A stretch of DNA of 64,000 nt from Paenibacillus sp. OVF10 (GCA_022836915.1 CP094668.1:3286001-3350000), one strand, 5' to 3'; positions 1 through 10,013 are shown, counted from the stretch's first letter. Numbers and translations are program-made. The notes: generated by a model from the letters alone, not told the origin.

Positions 1-486
1 GTGTATGCCTGTATGCTTTTAAGAACATCTGTGAAAGAACGAGGTGGCCGTGTACAGGCTTGGCCTTTTGTTATACTTTCTTTTGGACTGGGTGCTTTTG
101 CCCTGCTTCCTTATTATGCATGGTCATCATCCGCAAATAGATCTTCGGGTTACACAAGCTTGCATTTTGGTCGTCAGCGGAAGTGGGGAATTGGACGGTT
201 AGCAGCTCATAAGTTGACGCATGTAGTCCTTCTGCTGTTGACACTGGGGGCAGCATTCTATGCCGTGACGCAAGGTCATCCGGATGAATATATGGATGCA
301 TTCAATCAATCTGCCTTTGTACATATCATGACGATTGATTTTGTACTGCTGACCTTACTTTCCATGATTGCGATATACAGGGATACTGAAGCGAGTCGAC
401 GTTCACCAGCTTGGGCAGTGACAGGCATTATCCCCATCGTGGGTCCACTAATCTATCTGTTGACGCTCAGGAGAGACAGAGCTTGA
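1..486 (+). CDS. Multi-pass membrane protein, probably 5'-truncated by the window edge
   Basis: The frame is open from the first base (GTG) and ends at a TGA. Four hydrophobic segments are visible, near residues 20-40, 72-90, 107-125 and 137-156, joined by short charged loops. The first segment follows a basic stretch. No catalytic or binding motif is recognisable, so no function is assigned. No ribosome binding site can be seen because the window starts here, and the true start may lie upstream. It is followed after about 110 bases by an oxidoreductase gene with its own ribosome binding site. Coding status is fairly safe from the length and the regular membrane pattern. Confidence 0.6.
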   Translation: MYACMLLRTSVKERGGRVQAWPFVILSFGLGAFALLPYYAWSSSANRSSGYTSLHFGRQRKWGIGRLAAHKLTHVVLLLLTLGAAFYAVTQGHPDEYMDAFNQSAFVHIMTIDFVLLTLLSMIAIYRDTEASRRSPAWAVTGIIPIVGPLIYLLTLRRDRA

Positions 487-596
487 TCATCAATATCTGA
501 AGATCCAGAAGTAAAAGGTAGCCGTTAAGCCTGAATGCGAACAATTCATGTGCTTAATGGAAAAATATATAAAATCCAAAGAAGGAGTGGCTATCG

Positions 597-1616
597 ATGA
601 AAAATCATTTTAACGCATATGTTGTCCGTAAAGAAGAACAGGGCGGAGTGAAAGCTGCTATAGAGCAACTGAAGAAGGAAGATCTGCCGAATGGAGATGT
701 TACGGTAAAGGTGCAATATTCCAGTGTCAATTATAAAGACGGACTCGCGACCCTTGAGAAAGGCGGTGTCGTTCGTGAGTACCCGATGGTACCGGGAATT
801 GATCTGGCTGGAACGGTAGAGGAGTCGGTCAGTGGACGTTTTGCACCAGGAGATCGGGTGATCAGTACAGGATTTGAACCTGGTGTATCCCATTACGGAG
901 GGTACAGCGAGTATGCTCGTCTGCGCAGTGAATGGCTGGTGCCTCTGCCAGCGGGTCTCAGTGAAAAAGAAGCCATGGCAATTGGAACCGCAGGATTTAC
1001 GGCTGCACTTTCGGTAGATGCGCTGTTACAGGCTGGAGTGACACCGGAGATGGGCAAGGTTCTGGTTACGGGTGCAACGGGTGGCGTTGGCAGTATGGCA
1101 GTTGCCATTCTGGCGAGACTTGGCTTTGAAGTAACAGCTAGCACAGGCAAGAAGGATCAGGAGGAGGCATTGCTCCGAAACTTGGGCGCCTCAGAGGTTA
1201 TTACTCGTGAAGAAGCTGATGCTCCAGCTAAAGGAGCCATGGGGAAACAGCTATGGGCGGGAGTTGTTGATCCAACAGGAGGACCGGCTCTTGCGGAGCG
1301 ATTGAAACAGATTCAATACGGAGGTGCGGTAGCGGTATCCGGGTTAACTGGAGGCGCGGCTTTTGAATCCACGGTACTTCCGTTTATTTTGCGTGGCATC
1401 CAGCTTATTGGTATAGACTCTGTATATTGTCCGATGGAACGTCGGGAACGATTGTGGAAACTGCTCGGTGGAGAATGGAAACCGGAGCGCGCGCTGGAAC
1501 TGGGAATCCGGGAGATTTCTCTAGATCAATTGCCTCATACGCTGGAGACGATACTCCAAGGTGGTGCAGTAGGTCGTACGGTGGTCAATACAATATCAGA
1601 TCTGCCATCCGCATAA
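597..1616 (+). CDS. YhdH/YhfP-family quinone oxidoreductase (acrylyl-CoA reductase AcuI-like)
   Basis: A 339-residue medium-chain dehydrogenase/reductase of the YhdH/AcuI type. Members reduce quinones or acrylyl-CoA with NADPH in the cytoplasm. Visible marks are the N-terminal SSVNYKDGLA segment typical of the subfamily, the PGIDLAGTV block near residue 66, and the nucleotide-binding stretch VLVTGATGGVGSMA near residues 155-168. The zinc ligands of classical alcohol dehydrogenases are absent, as expected. The start is ATG 597 behind a GAAGGAG ribosome binding site. It appears monocistronic. The exact substrate cannot be told from sequence. Confidence 0.93.
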   Translation: MKNHFNAYVVRKEEQGGVKAAIEQLKKEDLPNGDVTVKVQYSSVNYKDGLATLEKGGVVREYPMVPGIDLAGTVEESVSGRFAPGDRVISTGFEPGVSHYGGYSEYARLRSEWLVPLPAGLSEKEAMAIGTAGFTAALSVDALLQAGVTPEMGKVLVTGATGGVGSMAVAILARLGFEVTASTGKKDQEEALLRNLGASEVITREEADAPAKGAMGKQLWAGVVDPTGGPALAERLKQIQYGGAVAVSGLTGGAAFESTVLPFILRGIQLIGIDSVYCPMERRERLWKLLGGEWKPERALELGIREISLDQLPHTLETILQGGAVGRTVVNTISDLPSA

Positions 1617-1690
1617 GATTCTAAGTCCTTAGACATGCTAATTCTACCTGATTGGGTCACAGTACACGTGGCTGGAAAGGAAGGATTGGC

Positions 1691-2245
1691 ATGTGGTTTG
1701 GTAGAAAAGGGCGAAGTCTGGTTGGAAGAACAATGAAGTCGGTACTTGTAAGTGGCGTGATGATCACAAGTGTCTGGTCCCTGGTGGCTTGTTCGGCATC
1801 ATCCATTGAACAGGAGCGGAAGGTCTACACCCGCGAAGCGACAGATGAAGGAAATATGAGAGCACAGAGTCAAGGACACGGATTAAACGGTGAATTGGTG
1901 AGTGAGATCAGTAAGAGTTTTGAAGCAAAAGGCATTCAGCTGATGAATAATATGTCTGCCGATGACGGCCATGGTGGGATCTCTTATATGTATTTGTTGA
2001 ATGGAAGTGGCAGACACATCGTGAAAGTCCATATTTTCAGTGATGCGACAACCCGGGCTGCCAGCATGAAACAAATGTATAGTGAGAATCGTGATGAGGC
2101 TGTCTTGGAGAATGCGCTTGGCCGGACAACGATTCGCAGCAAAGGGTACGTCTCACTCGTATATACAGCTTCTGGTGGGGAAAAGGACAAGTATGAACAG
2201 GATGTGTTGCAGGTGTTCCAACATGTGCTGGGGCAACTAAGGTAA
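1691..2245 (+). CDS. Putative lipoprotein, function unknown
   Basis: A protein of about 184 residues with a basic N-terminus, a hydrophobic stretch and a lipobox-like LVAC followed by SASS. It is therefore probably an exported membrane-anchored lipoprotein with the lipidated cysteine near residue 34. The mature part is polar, with no recognised domain. ATG 1691 is preferred over a TTG at 1652 because GGAAGGAT lies about 7 bases upstream; ATG 1733 (MKSV) is a possible shorter start. It ends just before a bidirectional terminator shared with moaB. Confidence 0.7.
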   Translation: MWFGRKGRSLVGRTMKSVLVSGVMITSVWSLVACSASSIEQERKVYTREATDEGNMRAQSQGHGLNGELVSEISKSFEAKGIQLMNNMSADDGHGGISYMYLLNGSGRHIVKVHIFSDATTRAASMKQMYSENRDEAVLENALGRTTIRSKGYVSLVYTASGGEKDKYEQDVLQVFQHVLGQLR

Positions 2246-2297
2246 GTAGAGCGAGATACCCTTCGTAATTTACCATACAGCTGAAAATAAACCCGAA

Positions 2298-2330
2298 AAA
2301 CCCGTCTGATCTTTCAGACGGGTTTATATA
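2298..2330. terminator. Bidirectional intrinsic terminator between the lipoprotein gene and moaB
   Basis: Perfect 12-bp arms, AAACCCGTCTGA (2298-2309) and TCAGACGGGTTT (2314-2325), with a 4-base loop. There are A/T tracts on both sides, so it can stop transcription from both converging genes. The stop codon of moaB lies inside the right arm. Confidence 0.85.
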
Positions 2331-2832
2331 TTTCACGCATGACATGCCGCAGCTCGGGCAAAATGAGTTTTTCCATAGCCAATTTGACGGCTCCTTTGGA
2401 ACCCGGCATGGAGAATACGGCTGTGCGTCCGATCGTTCCAGCGACGGCTCTGCTCAGGATGGCAGCGGAACCGATATCTTCGGTGTAACTGAGAAAACGG
2501 AAGATCTCACCAAAGCCCGGGAGTTCCTTGTCGAGTAGTGAGGATACAGCTTCATAAGTTGTATCTCGGGGTGCAATCCCTGTCCCGCCGCTAAGTAACA
2601 CAGCTTCAATATCATCACGAACGGCTGCATCTTGCAGGATGCTACGAATGTTCTCCGTTTCATCTGGTGTGATGATGTATTCAACAATCTGATAACCCGC
2701 TTCATTCAGAAGCTGGTGCATGAGCTGGCCACTGGTGTCAGTGTCTTTAGTGCGTGTGTCCGATACTGTAACAATCATGCACGATACCGTGGTCGGAGCT
2801 TCCTGGCGATGTTGTTCCACTGAATTAGTCAT
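2314..2832 (-). CDS. moaB: MoaB-type molybdenum cofactor biosynthesis protein
   Basis: A cytoplasmic protein of about 172 residues of the MoaB/MogA family, which binds molybdopterin and acts in molybdenum cofactor synthesis (MoaB as molybdopterin adenylyltransferase or paralogue). It shows the early TVSDTRT block, the signature LLSGGTGIAPRDTT, and the C-terminal FSMPGS segment. ATG 2832 is chosen because GGAGG lies just upstream of it and would be inside the coding region if the in-frame start at 2856 were used. The gene converges on the lipoprotein gene, and its stop codon is embedded in the shared terminator hairpin. Confidence 0.93.
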   Translation of the reverse strand: MTNSVEQHRQEAPTTVSCMIVTVSDTRTKDTDTSGQLMHQLLNEAGYQIVEYIITPDETENIRSILQDAAVRDDIEAVLLSGGTGIAPRDTTYEAVSSLLDKELPGFGEIFRFLSYTEDIGSAAILSRAVAGTIGRTAVFSMPGSKGAVKLAMEKLILPELRHVMREIYKPV

Positions 2833-3003
2833 GAAACTTCCTCCTTCAATCAACATGTCCTCATAGCATAGACCATCCGGTAGAATCAGGCAATGTACTG
2901 GGGAAGAGTTGAACGTTATTGCACAACGAATGCGGGATGGTGTACACTCGCTAGATATAGTTAGATCAGGTTACAAGAAGGACAATCAGAGAGGTGTTTA
3001 AGG

Positions 3004-4121
3004 ATGAACGAAACGATTTTAAAAGAACAATCCATACCTGTATATATACTGTCAGGTTTTTGGGGAGTGGCAAAACAACACTGCTTGTTCAGTTGATCGA
3101 ACATTGGCAACAGCAGGGTTTGCGTCCCGCAGTGGTTATGAATGAGTTAGGCGAAGTCAATCTGGATGGTCAGATTGTGGATTCCACCGTTCCGATGACA
3201 GAGATGTTAGGCGGTTGCATCTGTTGTACTGTACGTGGTGACTTGGGATTGCAACTTGCTGATCTCGTTCAAGAGGAATCACCGGATGTGATCATCATTG
3301 AAGCCACCGGTGCCGCGAACCCAATGGAGATTTTGGATGCGGTAACGGAGACCTCACTCTACATGCGACTGGAACTGAAAAGTCTCATTACTGTTGTGGA
3401 TGCAGCGCATCTATCTGGCCTATATCAGGAGCAGAAGGGGCAGACGTTCAAACTGATGCAGGAGCAGATTCGTTGTGCGTCTGTGCTTCTCTTGAACAAA
3501 ACGGATCGGGTGAGTGCACAGGAACTGAAGGACTTGGAACAGCTTTTGGCAAAATGGAATGGCTTCGCACCTGTAATTCCTACGGTCAAGTGTGAGGTGG
3601 AGATGGATATGTTGCTTCGCAGTGGGGCAGACGTGCATGTACGTGATTCAGCTTCTGAAGCAGGTAAGCCGGCTCACCAAGAACATCATGTGCATACGGA
3701 AACCTGTGGTACACATAACTGCAATCATGGACATGAGCATACACATGGTACAGTCCAAGGCGATGCTACGAATACTGACGCATCTCATAACCATAGTCAT
3801 GACCACGGTCACGAGGATTCTGCTCCACATGCCTCACACGAACATGTTATGGTGTATACGCATTATTTCAGTCATCCGGTGAACAGTGAGGCGTTTGAAC
3901 AATTTGTATCTGCTTTGCCACGGGATGTGTATCGAGCAAAAGGCATTTTATCGTTTAGTGACACAGCGAGTCGCTTCTGGTTCCAGTATGCCTACCGTGA
4001 ATCGGACTACATGAAGATCACACCTCAGGGAGATGTCCCTAATGTTGCTGTGTTTATAGGTGAACATTTTGACCAAACTGTCATTCGTGACCAATTACTG
4101 GAATTGGAAGCGATAAAGTAG
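3004..4121 (+). CDS. CobW/YciC-family G3E GTPase metallochaperone (frameshifted)
   Basis: A COG0523 GTPase of about 372 residues, thought to deliver metals such as zinc or cobalt to client enzymes. From ATG 3004 (after GAGAGGTGTTTAAGG) the protein reads into SGF, then the frame breaks. One extra T in the run at about 3057-3061 restores the P-loop GFLGSGKTTLL. Other marks are the metal-binding GGCICC motif near residue 72, NKTD near 165, and a very His-rich linker at about residues 220-285 with dozens of histidines. The C-terminal CobW_C domain follows. The one-base break matches many others in this window and is probably a sequencing error. Confidence 0.88.
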
Positions 4122-4194
4122 GTTAGATGATTCAATATTCCTCCGTACTGGGTATTAAGAAGCATAGCAAACTTTGCCTGGGAGGTAACTTTAA

Positions 4195-4530
4195 ATGACA
4201 CAACAACAATATCAACAATGTATCGATGCTTGCCTGGAGTGCATGAATGCTTGCAACGTATGTTACATATCGAGTCTGAAAGAATATGATCTGGCGATGC
4301 TGCGTGATTGTATTCGTTTGAATCGGGAATGTGCGGAGATCTGCAGTTTTGCTGCACAAGCGATGACACGTGGAAGTGATTTTATTGCTGAAATATGCGA
4401 ATTGTGTGTGAAAGCTTGTGAAGCTTGCGCCGCAGAGTGTGGCAAACACCACCATGATCACTGCCAAGCATGTGCAGAGGCTTGCCGCAGATGTGCAGAA
4501 GCTTGCCGGTTGATGGCAGCAGTAGCGTAA
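4195..4530 (+). CDS. Cysteine-rich four-helix-bundle copper-binding protein (DUF326/Csp-like)
   Basis: 111 residues with cysteines spaced as CxxC or CxxxC along helices (CIDACLECMNACNVC at the N-terminus, further Cys pairs to the C-terminus). This is the layout of the DUF326 / Csp copper storage family, whose cysteines line a helical bundle and bind Cu(I). No signal peptide is present, so it would act in the cytosol (Csp3-like). The ribosome binding site GGGAGG lies about 10 bases before ATG 4195. It follows the metallochaperone gene, a context that fits metal handling. Family assignment rests on the cysteine pattern. Confidence 0.85.
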   Translation: MTQQQYQQCIDACLECMNACNVCYISSLKEYDLAMLRDCIRLNRECAEICSFAAQAMTRGSDFIAEICELCVKACEACAAECGKHHHDHCQACAEACRRCAEACRLMAAVA

Positions 4531-4576
4531 ATATTCATTCACTGGAATATATAATTAAAAACGATAATGGCCTTGG

Positions 4577-4651
4577 TCCCCTAAGGGAAGGTACTGAACA
4601 CAGCCATCTGAGACGATGTGCCTATGTGTTGCCTTTCAGTAGGGGATTTTT
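4577..4651 (+). terminator. Long bulged hairpin with T-run after the copper-protein gene
   Basis: TCCCCTA (4577-4583) pairs with TAGGGGA (4640-4646), with further pairing of the inner parts, followed by TTTTT. It most likely terminates the copper-protein transcript before the T-box leader. It could instead be the first part of the T-box leader. Confidence 0.5.
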
Positions 4652-4689
4652 AATGCAGGTTGCCAAGTCTGATCGTGGTATGTATAATG

Positions 4690-5021
4690 ATGGCAATGAA
4701 TTGAAACGAAGAATATCACTGATCGGGAGAGTAGCCAGATCCATACATGACAGCGAGCCGGGAGAGGTGGAAGCCGGTATGACATGACCTGAGTGAACCG
4801 CACCCGTGAGATGGTTATCCGAAAAGATGTACGTATCCCGATTGGGGATAGGCCATATCTGTCTGAGGGTACCCCGGCTTGCGACCGTTATACGCATCGA
4901 GCGGAGCAGGTTCTACTGTTATGCATGTTGATGCATATTAAGAGTAGCTGTTCACCTAGAGTGGTACCGCGGGAACTGTTAAGTCAGCTCTCGTCTCTTA
5001 TGTAGAGACGAGAGCTTTTTT
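4690..5021 (+). promoter_or_regulatory. T-box leader controlling argS
   Basis: The region carries the hallmark T-box sequence AGAGTGGTACCGCGG (4958-4972), just before an intrinsic terminator and the argS start. Upstream are a GAGAGTAG element (about 4726-4733) and a stem-loop with AGCGAGCCGG and GGTGGAAGCCGG (about 4752-4777) resembling the distal part of stem I. In T-box systems, uncharged tRNA pairs with the specifier and the T-box bulge and blocks termination, so argS is made when Arg-tRNA is scarce. I could not place an arginine specifier codon with confidence. The left limit is approximate. Confidence 0.88.
4986..5021 (+). terminator. T-box terminator (competing with the antiterminator)
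   Basis: Perfect 13-bp arms, AGCTCTCGTCTCT (4986-4998) and AGAGACGAGAGCT (5004-5016), followed by a T-run. The T-box sequence ends only about 13 bases before it, the usual mutually exclusive arrangement. Confidence 0.9.
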
Positions 5022-5065
5022 GTGTTTATTTTCAGCTAATAATGAATGGATAAGGAGTGTTCGAA

Positions 5066-6795
5066 ATGTTGATGAAGCAGGCTGCAGCCGATATTGCCCC
5101 TTTAACGGGATTGAATGAAGAAGAGGTTCTGAGATTACTGGAGGTCCCACCGCAGGCGGAGATGGGTGATGCAGCATTCCCTTGTTTTGTATTAGCAAAG
5201 TCATTAAAAAAAGCACCGGCACTTATTGCGGCCGAGCTCGCAACTGGATTGCAGGCATCTGGAATTGAAGCGACTCCCGCCGGGCCGTATGTAAATATCC
5301 GTTTCAATCGGGGAAGCTCGCGCCGAATCTGCTGAAAGAACTGGGAAATGCCGCATTTGGTAAGCTTCAGCTTGGTCAAGGTTCGCGTGTTGTAATTGAT
5401 ATGTCTTCCCCTAACATCGCTAAACCCTTCGGAATTGGACATTTGCGTTCTACTGTAATCGGTGCAGCATTGTATCGGTTGTACAACGAAGCCGGTTATA
5501 CCTCCGTAAGTGTGAATCATCTGGGAGACTGGGGAACCCAGTTTGGCAAGCAGATCGCAGCGTACAAGCGGTGGGGCAATGATGAAGCCTTGCAGGCAGA
5601 CCCGATCCGTACTTCTCTGGAGCTGTATGTGCGTTTCCACGATGAGGCGGAGAACGATCCTTCTCTGGAGATTGAGGCACGGGAGTGGTTCCGCAAGCTG
5701 GAGCAAGGGGATGATGAAGCACAGCGGTTATGGGCGTTCTTTGTGGAAGTGAGCATGAAGGAATTCAACCGGATGTATGAACGTCTGAATGTACAGTTCG
5801 ACCATACGCTGGGAGAAAGCTTTTACAATGACAAGATGGGTGCAGTGGTTGAAGAACTCAAGGCAAAAGGTTTACTTGAAGAGAGTGATGGAGCACTCGT
5901 GGTACGTCTGGAAGATGAGAACATACCCCCATGCTTGATTATCAAAAAAGATGGAACAACAATCTATCCTACACGGGATTTGGCTACGGCGGTTTATCGT
6001 CATGAGGTGATGAAGGCAGATCGGTTGTTATACGTGGTCGGAGGCGAGCAGAAGTTACATTTCCGGCAGGTATTTGCGGTCCTATCCCGGATGGGGCATG
6101 AATGGTCTGCGAAGTGTGAACATATCCCGTTTGGATTAATGCGTTTTGAGGGACGGAAAATGTCTACCCGTCGTGGTAAAGTCGTCTTTTTGCAGGAAGT
6201 GTTGGATGAGGCAGTTGCTCGTGCACTACAGATTATTCAGGAGAAAAACCCGAATCTGGAGAACCCTCAGAAAGTGGCCGAGGCTGTTGGTGTAGGTGCA
6301 ATTGTCTTCGGTGATCTACGTAATAATCGGTTAAACGATGTGGACTTCTCACTGGAAGATGCGGTGAGTTTTGAAGGGGAGACCGGACCCTATGTGCAAT
6401 ACACCCATGCTCGGATTCAAAGTGTGCTTGCCAAGGCAGAAGAGGCGAGCCGCGTGGAAAATGAAAACCCTTTGACTAAGCCCAACCTTGCGGAAGGTGA
6501 GAATAACACAGTAACCACTCCATCCCTTATCGGAGATACCTCATGGGCATTGCTGAAACTGCTTGGTGAATATCCCGAGTATTTGGAAAAAGCAATTCAT
6601 CGGAATGAGCCTGCGGTCATTGCCAAATATACAATAGATGTCGCTCAAGCATTCAACCGCTTCTATCACGCCGAACGGATTGCGGATGCATCATCTGATG
6701 TAAGATCCTTCCGGGTGGCATTGGCCAAACGGACTGCCGAACGCCTCGCGTACAGTTTACATTTGCTAGGTGTGCAAGCTCCAGAGCGGATGTGA
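5066..6795 (+). CDS. argS: Arginyl-tRNA synthetase (frameshifted)
   Basis: A class I aminoacyl-tRNA synthetase that charges tRNA-Arg in the cytoplasm. ATG 5066 follows TAAGGAG by 8 bases. The N-terminal Arg-specific additional domain is at residues 1-85. The frame then breaks at about 5311, where one more G in the G-run would continue RGKLAPNLLKELG. The HIGH-type motif is GIGHLRST and the KMSKS-type motif is RKMSTRRG. The DWGTQFGK segment and the C-terminal DALR anticodon-binding domain are present. Because argS is essential, the frameshift is almost certainly a sequencing error. It is preceded by a T-box leader and followed 6 bases later by an ABC transporter gene. Confidence 0.93.
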
Positions 6796-6801
6796 TCCCA
6801 G

Positions 6802-7855
6802 GTGATATGGAGTATACGTGTACTTTTCAAAAAAGCCAATCAAGATGTACCAGACTCATCAGGTCGAGGTATGTTGCTTCAACAAGTGAGCAAGCGATTA
6901 GGCAGTACTCAGGTACTGAATCAAATTAATCTGGAAGTGAAACAGGGCGAATGTGCTGTGCTCATTGGCAGAAACGGCTCGGGCAAAAGCACGTTGCTAC
7001 GTATGTTGGCAGGTATTTTGTTACCCGATACAGGATCGATCCAGCGCACAATGAAGGGTTCTGGTGGGTATGCAGTAGATGGCCTGCCACGTTTACCCTT
7101 TACCTCTGGAGAGTACTTGTGGGATATGGGTCGTATTCGGGGCATTAGCCCCGAAGTACTGCGTGGGCGGATTAGAGAACTTAGTGAACTTTTATATCTC
7201 GATACCGCGATCGATCAGAAGTTACCCTTATTATCGAAGGGCACACTGCAAAAAGTAAATTTGATTCAGGCCCTGTTACCTGGACCGGGTGGTCTTTTGT
7301 TGCTGGATGAACCTTTATCAGGCTTGGATATTCCAGCTCAAGAGGCAGTTGTATCCTTATTGGGACAATGGAAGGATGAAGGAACATCCATCGTTACAGC
7401 TTGCCATGAACCGTTGCTTATTGAATGTTTGGCAGACCAGGTGATTGTGTTGAAGAAAGGCCGCGTGCTCCGCTACTGGAGTCGTGAAGATATACTAGAA
7501 GCTGGCGAACCCGTTGTACGTATTCAAAGTCTGACGGAAGCTGGAGAGGATCTGGCCAACAATCCATCCGTTGTACAACAACCGGGAGTACTGTCTTTAG
7601 TTCGTAATACGAGCTCGGAGAAATCCAAGTCTTGGTTGTGGGATTGGAAAGTAGTTCAACAATCAACTAATGATGTCCTCAGAATGATTCTGGCTTCCGG
7701 AGGTTCGGTTGTGTCTGTGCAACAGGAAGAAAGTCAATTACATATGGAAAGTCTGCTGGAAGGACAACATCCAGCTGTACATGCGAGTCGTGGAGGTGTC
7801 ACAGAATCTGTGGACTTAAGCTCTTCCATGGATGATGCGGGGGAGAAGCCCAATG
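6802..7855 (+). CDS. ABC transporter ATP-binding protein (ABC-2 type exporter)
   Basis: A cytoplasmic ATPase subunit of about 350 residues. It has Walker A GRNGSGKST (about residue 57), an ABC-signature-like LSKGTLQKV, Walker B LLLLDEPLSG and the H-loop TACHE. A roughly 100-residue C-terminal extension follows. As read, the frame continues to 8058, overlapping the permease by 200 bases. One extra G in the run at 7839-7843 would instead end it at a TGA at 7854-7856, overlapping the permease ATG at 7853 as ATGA. I consider this the true end. GTG 6802 is the start used, and ATG 6871 is an alternative nearer the usual family start. Confidence 0.8.
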
Positions 7856-8563
7856 ATCTATCTGACCCGATACTTGTTAAGGCATCACATTCGCTCACAG
7901 AAATATTTTGCACCGGTTATCTTTTATATCATCGCCATGCTGCTGATCTATTCCTACAAACCCAACCCTATTGCGGACAGTTACAGTGTTACGGCTATGC
8001 TGCTATTTCTGGCAGCTGCTTGGCTCGGAGTAATGGTGATGAATACCGAACCTGCTAAGCAGTATCAATTACTCGTCCTTCATACAGGAAGCAGGCGTAA
8101 GGTTGTAACAAGTCAACTCATCTGTGCCTGGATAATGCAATTCATGCTCACCGTAATCACTGTGCTGTATCCCGTGTTCGCTGGAATGTTCGAGAGACAA
8201 CCTACAGGTGAGGAGTGGATGATGACTTGGTTAGGACATCTGGGGTTATCGTTGCTGGGATTGGGAATCAGTGTATTTTTTCAAAAATCGTACATTCCCT
8301 TGCTTAGTCGAAGTATGCCTGCCCTCATTATTGTATTATTACTATCGTTTATCCAAGGCTCCTTAAGTGAACGTTTGCCTGAATCGTTAGAATGGCTTGG
8401 CCGCATTCTTCCGCCAGCTTTTTATCTGGTTCGTGAGATGATGTTATTTGATGAATCAAAGATGGATTCTTTTGTTTCGGTTACGCTATGGACTGTGTTC
8501 TATGCATCGGTGTTACTAATCATCCATGTGTGGCTGTCCGGAAGAAGAGATCTGCGGAGTTAG
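7853..8563 (+). CDS. ABC transporter permease, ABC-2 type
   Basis: A membrane protein of about 236 residues with roughly six hydrophobic segments: FAPVIFYIIAMLLIY near residue 20, SVTAMLLFLAAAWLGVM near 43, and further ones near 95, 125, 155 and 215. ATG 7853 is preferred to 7832 because GGGGGAGA lies 6 bases upstream and because it would overlap the stop of the ATPase gene, implying translational coupling. It forms an exporter with the upstream ATPase. The substrate is unknown. Confidence 0.75.
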   Translation: MIYLTRYLLRHHIRSQKYFAPVIFYIIAMLLIYSYKPNPIADSYSVTAMLLFLAAAWLGVMVMNTEPAKQYQLLVLHTGSRRKVVTSQLICAWIMQFMLTVITVLYPVFAGMFERQPTGEEWMMTWLGHLGLSLLGLGISVFFQKSYIPLLSRSMPALIIVLLLSFIQGSLSERLPESLEWLGRILPPAFYLVREMMLFDESKMDSFVSVTLWTVFYASVLLIIHVWLSGRRDLRS

Positions 8564-8662
8564 AAGACGCGCTTCCCGATAACTTGAATGTTGCTCTTGG
8601 TTTGGTTAGGATAGAGGAACATGGAATGGTTAACATTGTACGGTTGAAGGGGGCGCTCGCAT

Positions 8663-9208
8663 ATGCAAAATACAGATATCCAGAATGGTGACATGCTGGA
8701 CAGCGAACACTCCAGGGAATTGTTTGCCTATTACGGATTGGCCGTGTACTACGGGCAGGCGCTTGAACAGCAGCTGGTCAATCTGATTTTATTAATGAAA
8801 ATGTCTCAGGGCAAAGCCGTGTCTGAAGAGGATCTGGAAGATCTGTACGAACGAAAGATGAGCAGTTCACTGGGGCAGCTCATTCACGAAGTGCGCCATC
8901 ATTTTACATTCTCTGAGGAAGAGACTCGCCAGTTGAATGAATTATGGCAGCAACGTAACCGTATCGTACATCATTATTTCAAGGAACGAATTCACGAGAC
9001 ATTCAGTCCGGAAGGACGATCACGCATGATTAAGGAATTGGAGGATTTCAAAGACCGTGCACAGGAGTTGGAGATCCGTCTTCAGCAATATACGGGTGCC
9101 TGGATTGCAGAGCTTGGTCTGGATGCCGAATCCGCAGCAGCTCTGCAAACGCTGGAGCGGATTCATACCGAGAGTATGCAAGCAAGGGCTTTGGAAGAGG
9201 ATGAATGA
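8663..9208 (+). CDS. Conserved hypothetical helical protein
   Basis: 181 residues, almost entirely alpha-helical and highly charged, with no signal peptide or membrane segment. An RNRIVHHYF stretch near residue 99 resembles HEPN/Abi-like RxxxxH arrangements but is too short to assign a family. ATG 8663 lies behind a GAAGGGGG-type ribosome binding site. The stop overlaps the next gene (ATGA), so it is probably co-translated with the YdcF protein. Function unknown. Confidence 0.7.
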   Translation: MQNTDIQNGDMLDSEHSRELFAYYGLAVYYGQALEQQLVNLILLMKMSQGKAVSEEDLEDLYERKMSSSLGQLIHEVRHHFTFSEEETRQLNELWQQRNRIVHHYFKERIHETFSPEGRSRMIKELEDFKDRAQELEIRLQQYTGAWIAELGLDAESAAALQTLERIHTESMQARALEEDE

Positions 9209-9830
9209 CAAGCAAACGGATAACGAAACGCTGGATATTAATGACGGTTCTGGCTGTAGTACTGGTTGGAATCCTGTGGACCGTGGTTACCGCAATCCGT
9301 ATATCTGCATATACGGATGAGGATTCATCCAGGATATCGGATGCAGCAATCATTCTGGGCGCAGCCGTGGCGGGGATAACCCTTCACCTGTATTTCGCGA
9401 ACGTATTGAACACGGGATTGAATTATACCGTCAGGGTACCGTTCGTAATCTGCTTTTCACAGGCGGGTCAGGTGATGAGGGAGAACATACGGAAGCTGAA
9501 GTGGGTCAGAAGTATGCCATCGCACATGGAGTAGATCCTGCGGACATTCGCATAGAGACCAAATCCAGAATTACCGAGGAGAATCTAGTCAATTCAATTC
9601 CAATTGGTGAACAGGCCGGTTATCAAACCTATACGATTGTGAGTGATCCATTACATATGAAACGGGCCATGAAGCTGGCTGCCGGTCTGGGTATGGATGC
9701 CGTACCCTCTCCGACACGAACAACGGCGTATCGAACCTGGCGCAGCAAGTTTCCTTTTCTCGCAAGAGAGACCGTGATGTACATGGGATATACGATCAAA
9801 GGATGGATAGACAATCCGCAGCAGCCATGA
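9205..9830 (+). CDS. YdcF/SanA-like DUF218 membrane-anchored protein (frameshifted)
   Basis: About 208 residues after correction. An N-terminal membrane anchor (residues 11-31) is followed by a DUF218 (YdcF/ElyC/SanA) domain, which in other bacteria acts in the cell envelope. Recognisable blocks are AAIILGAAV near residue 49, LLFTGG, TEENLVNS and IVSDPLHMKRA. The frame breaks at about 9371-9375. One more G in the GGGG run continues DNPSPVFRERIEHGIELY into the second half. ATG 9205 overlaps the stop of the preceding gene. Confidence 0.85.
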
Positions 9831-9901
9831 GGTTGCACGCGGATTGTTTTTTTGACTGGAGGAAATAAACAGTATCGGAATTTGAATCCCGATGAAAATA
9901 C

Positions 9902-9952
9902 AAAAACCGATCTACACAGCTACCTCAGGGTTTGCTGTGTAGATCGGTTTTT
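9902..9952. terminator. Strong bidirectional terminator
   Basis: 19-bp perfect arms (9902-9920 and 9934-9952) beginning AAAAACCGATC and ending GATCGGTTTTT around a 13-base loop. It separates the plus-strand ydcF operon from the converging ABC exporter operon. Confidence 0.92.
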
Positions 9953-10013
9953 GTGTTGCCGTCGAGTGCATCATTTTTGATTGGTTACTTAAAGAACTTT
10001 CAGTTTTACTCTG

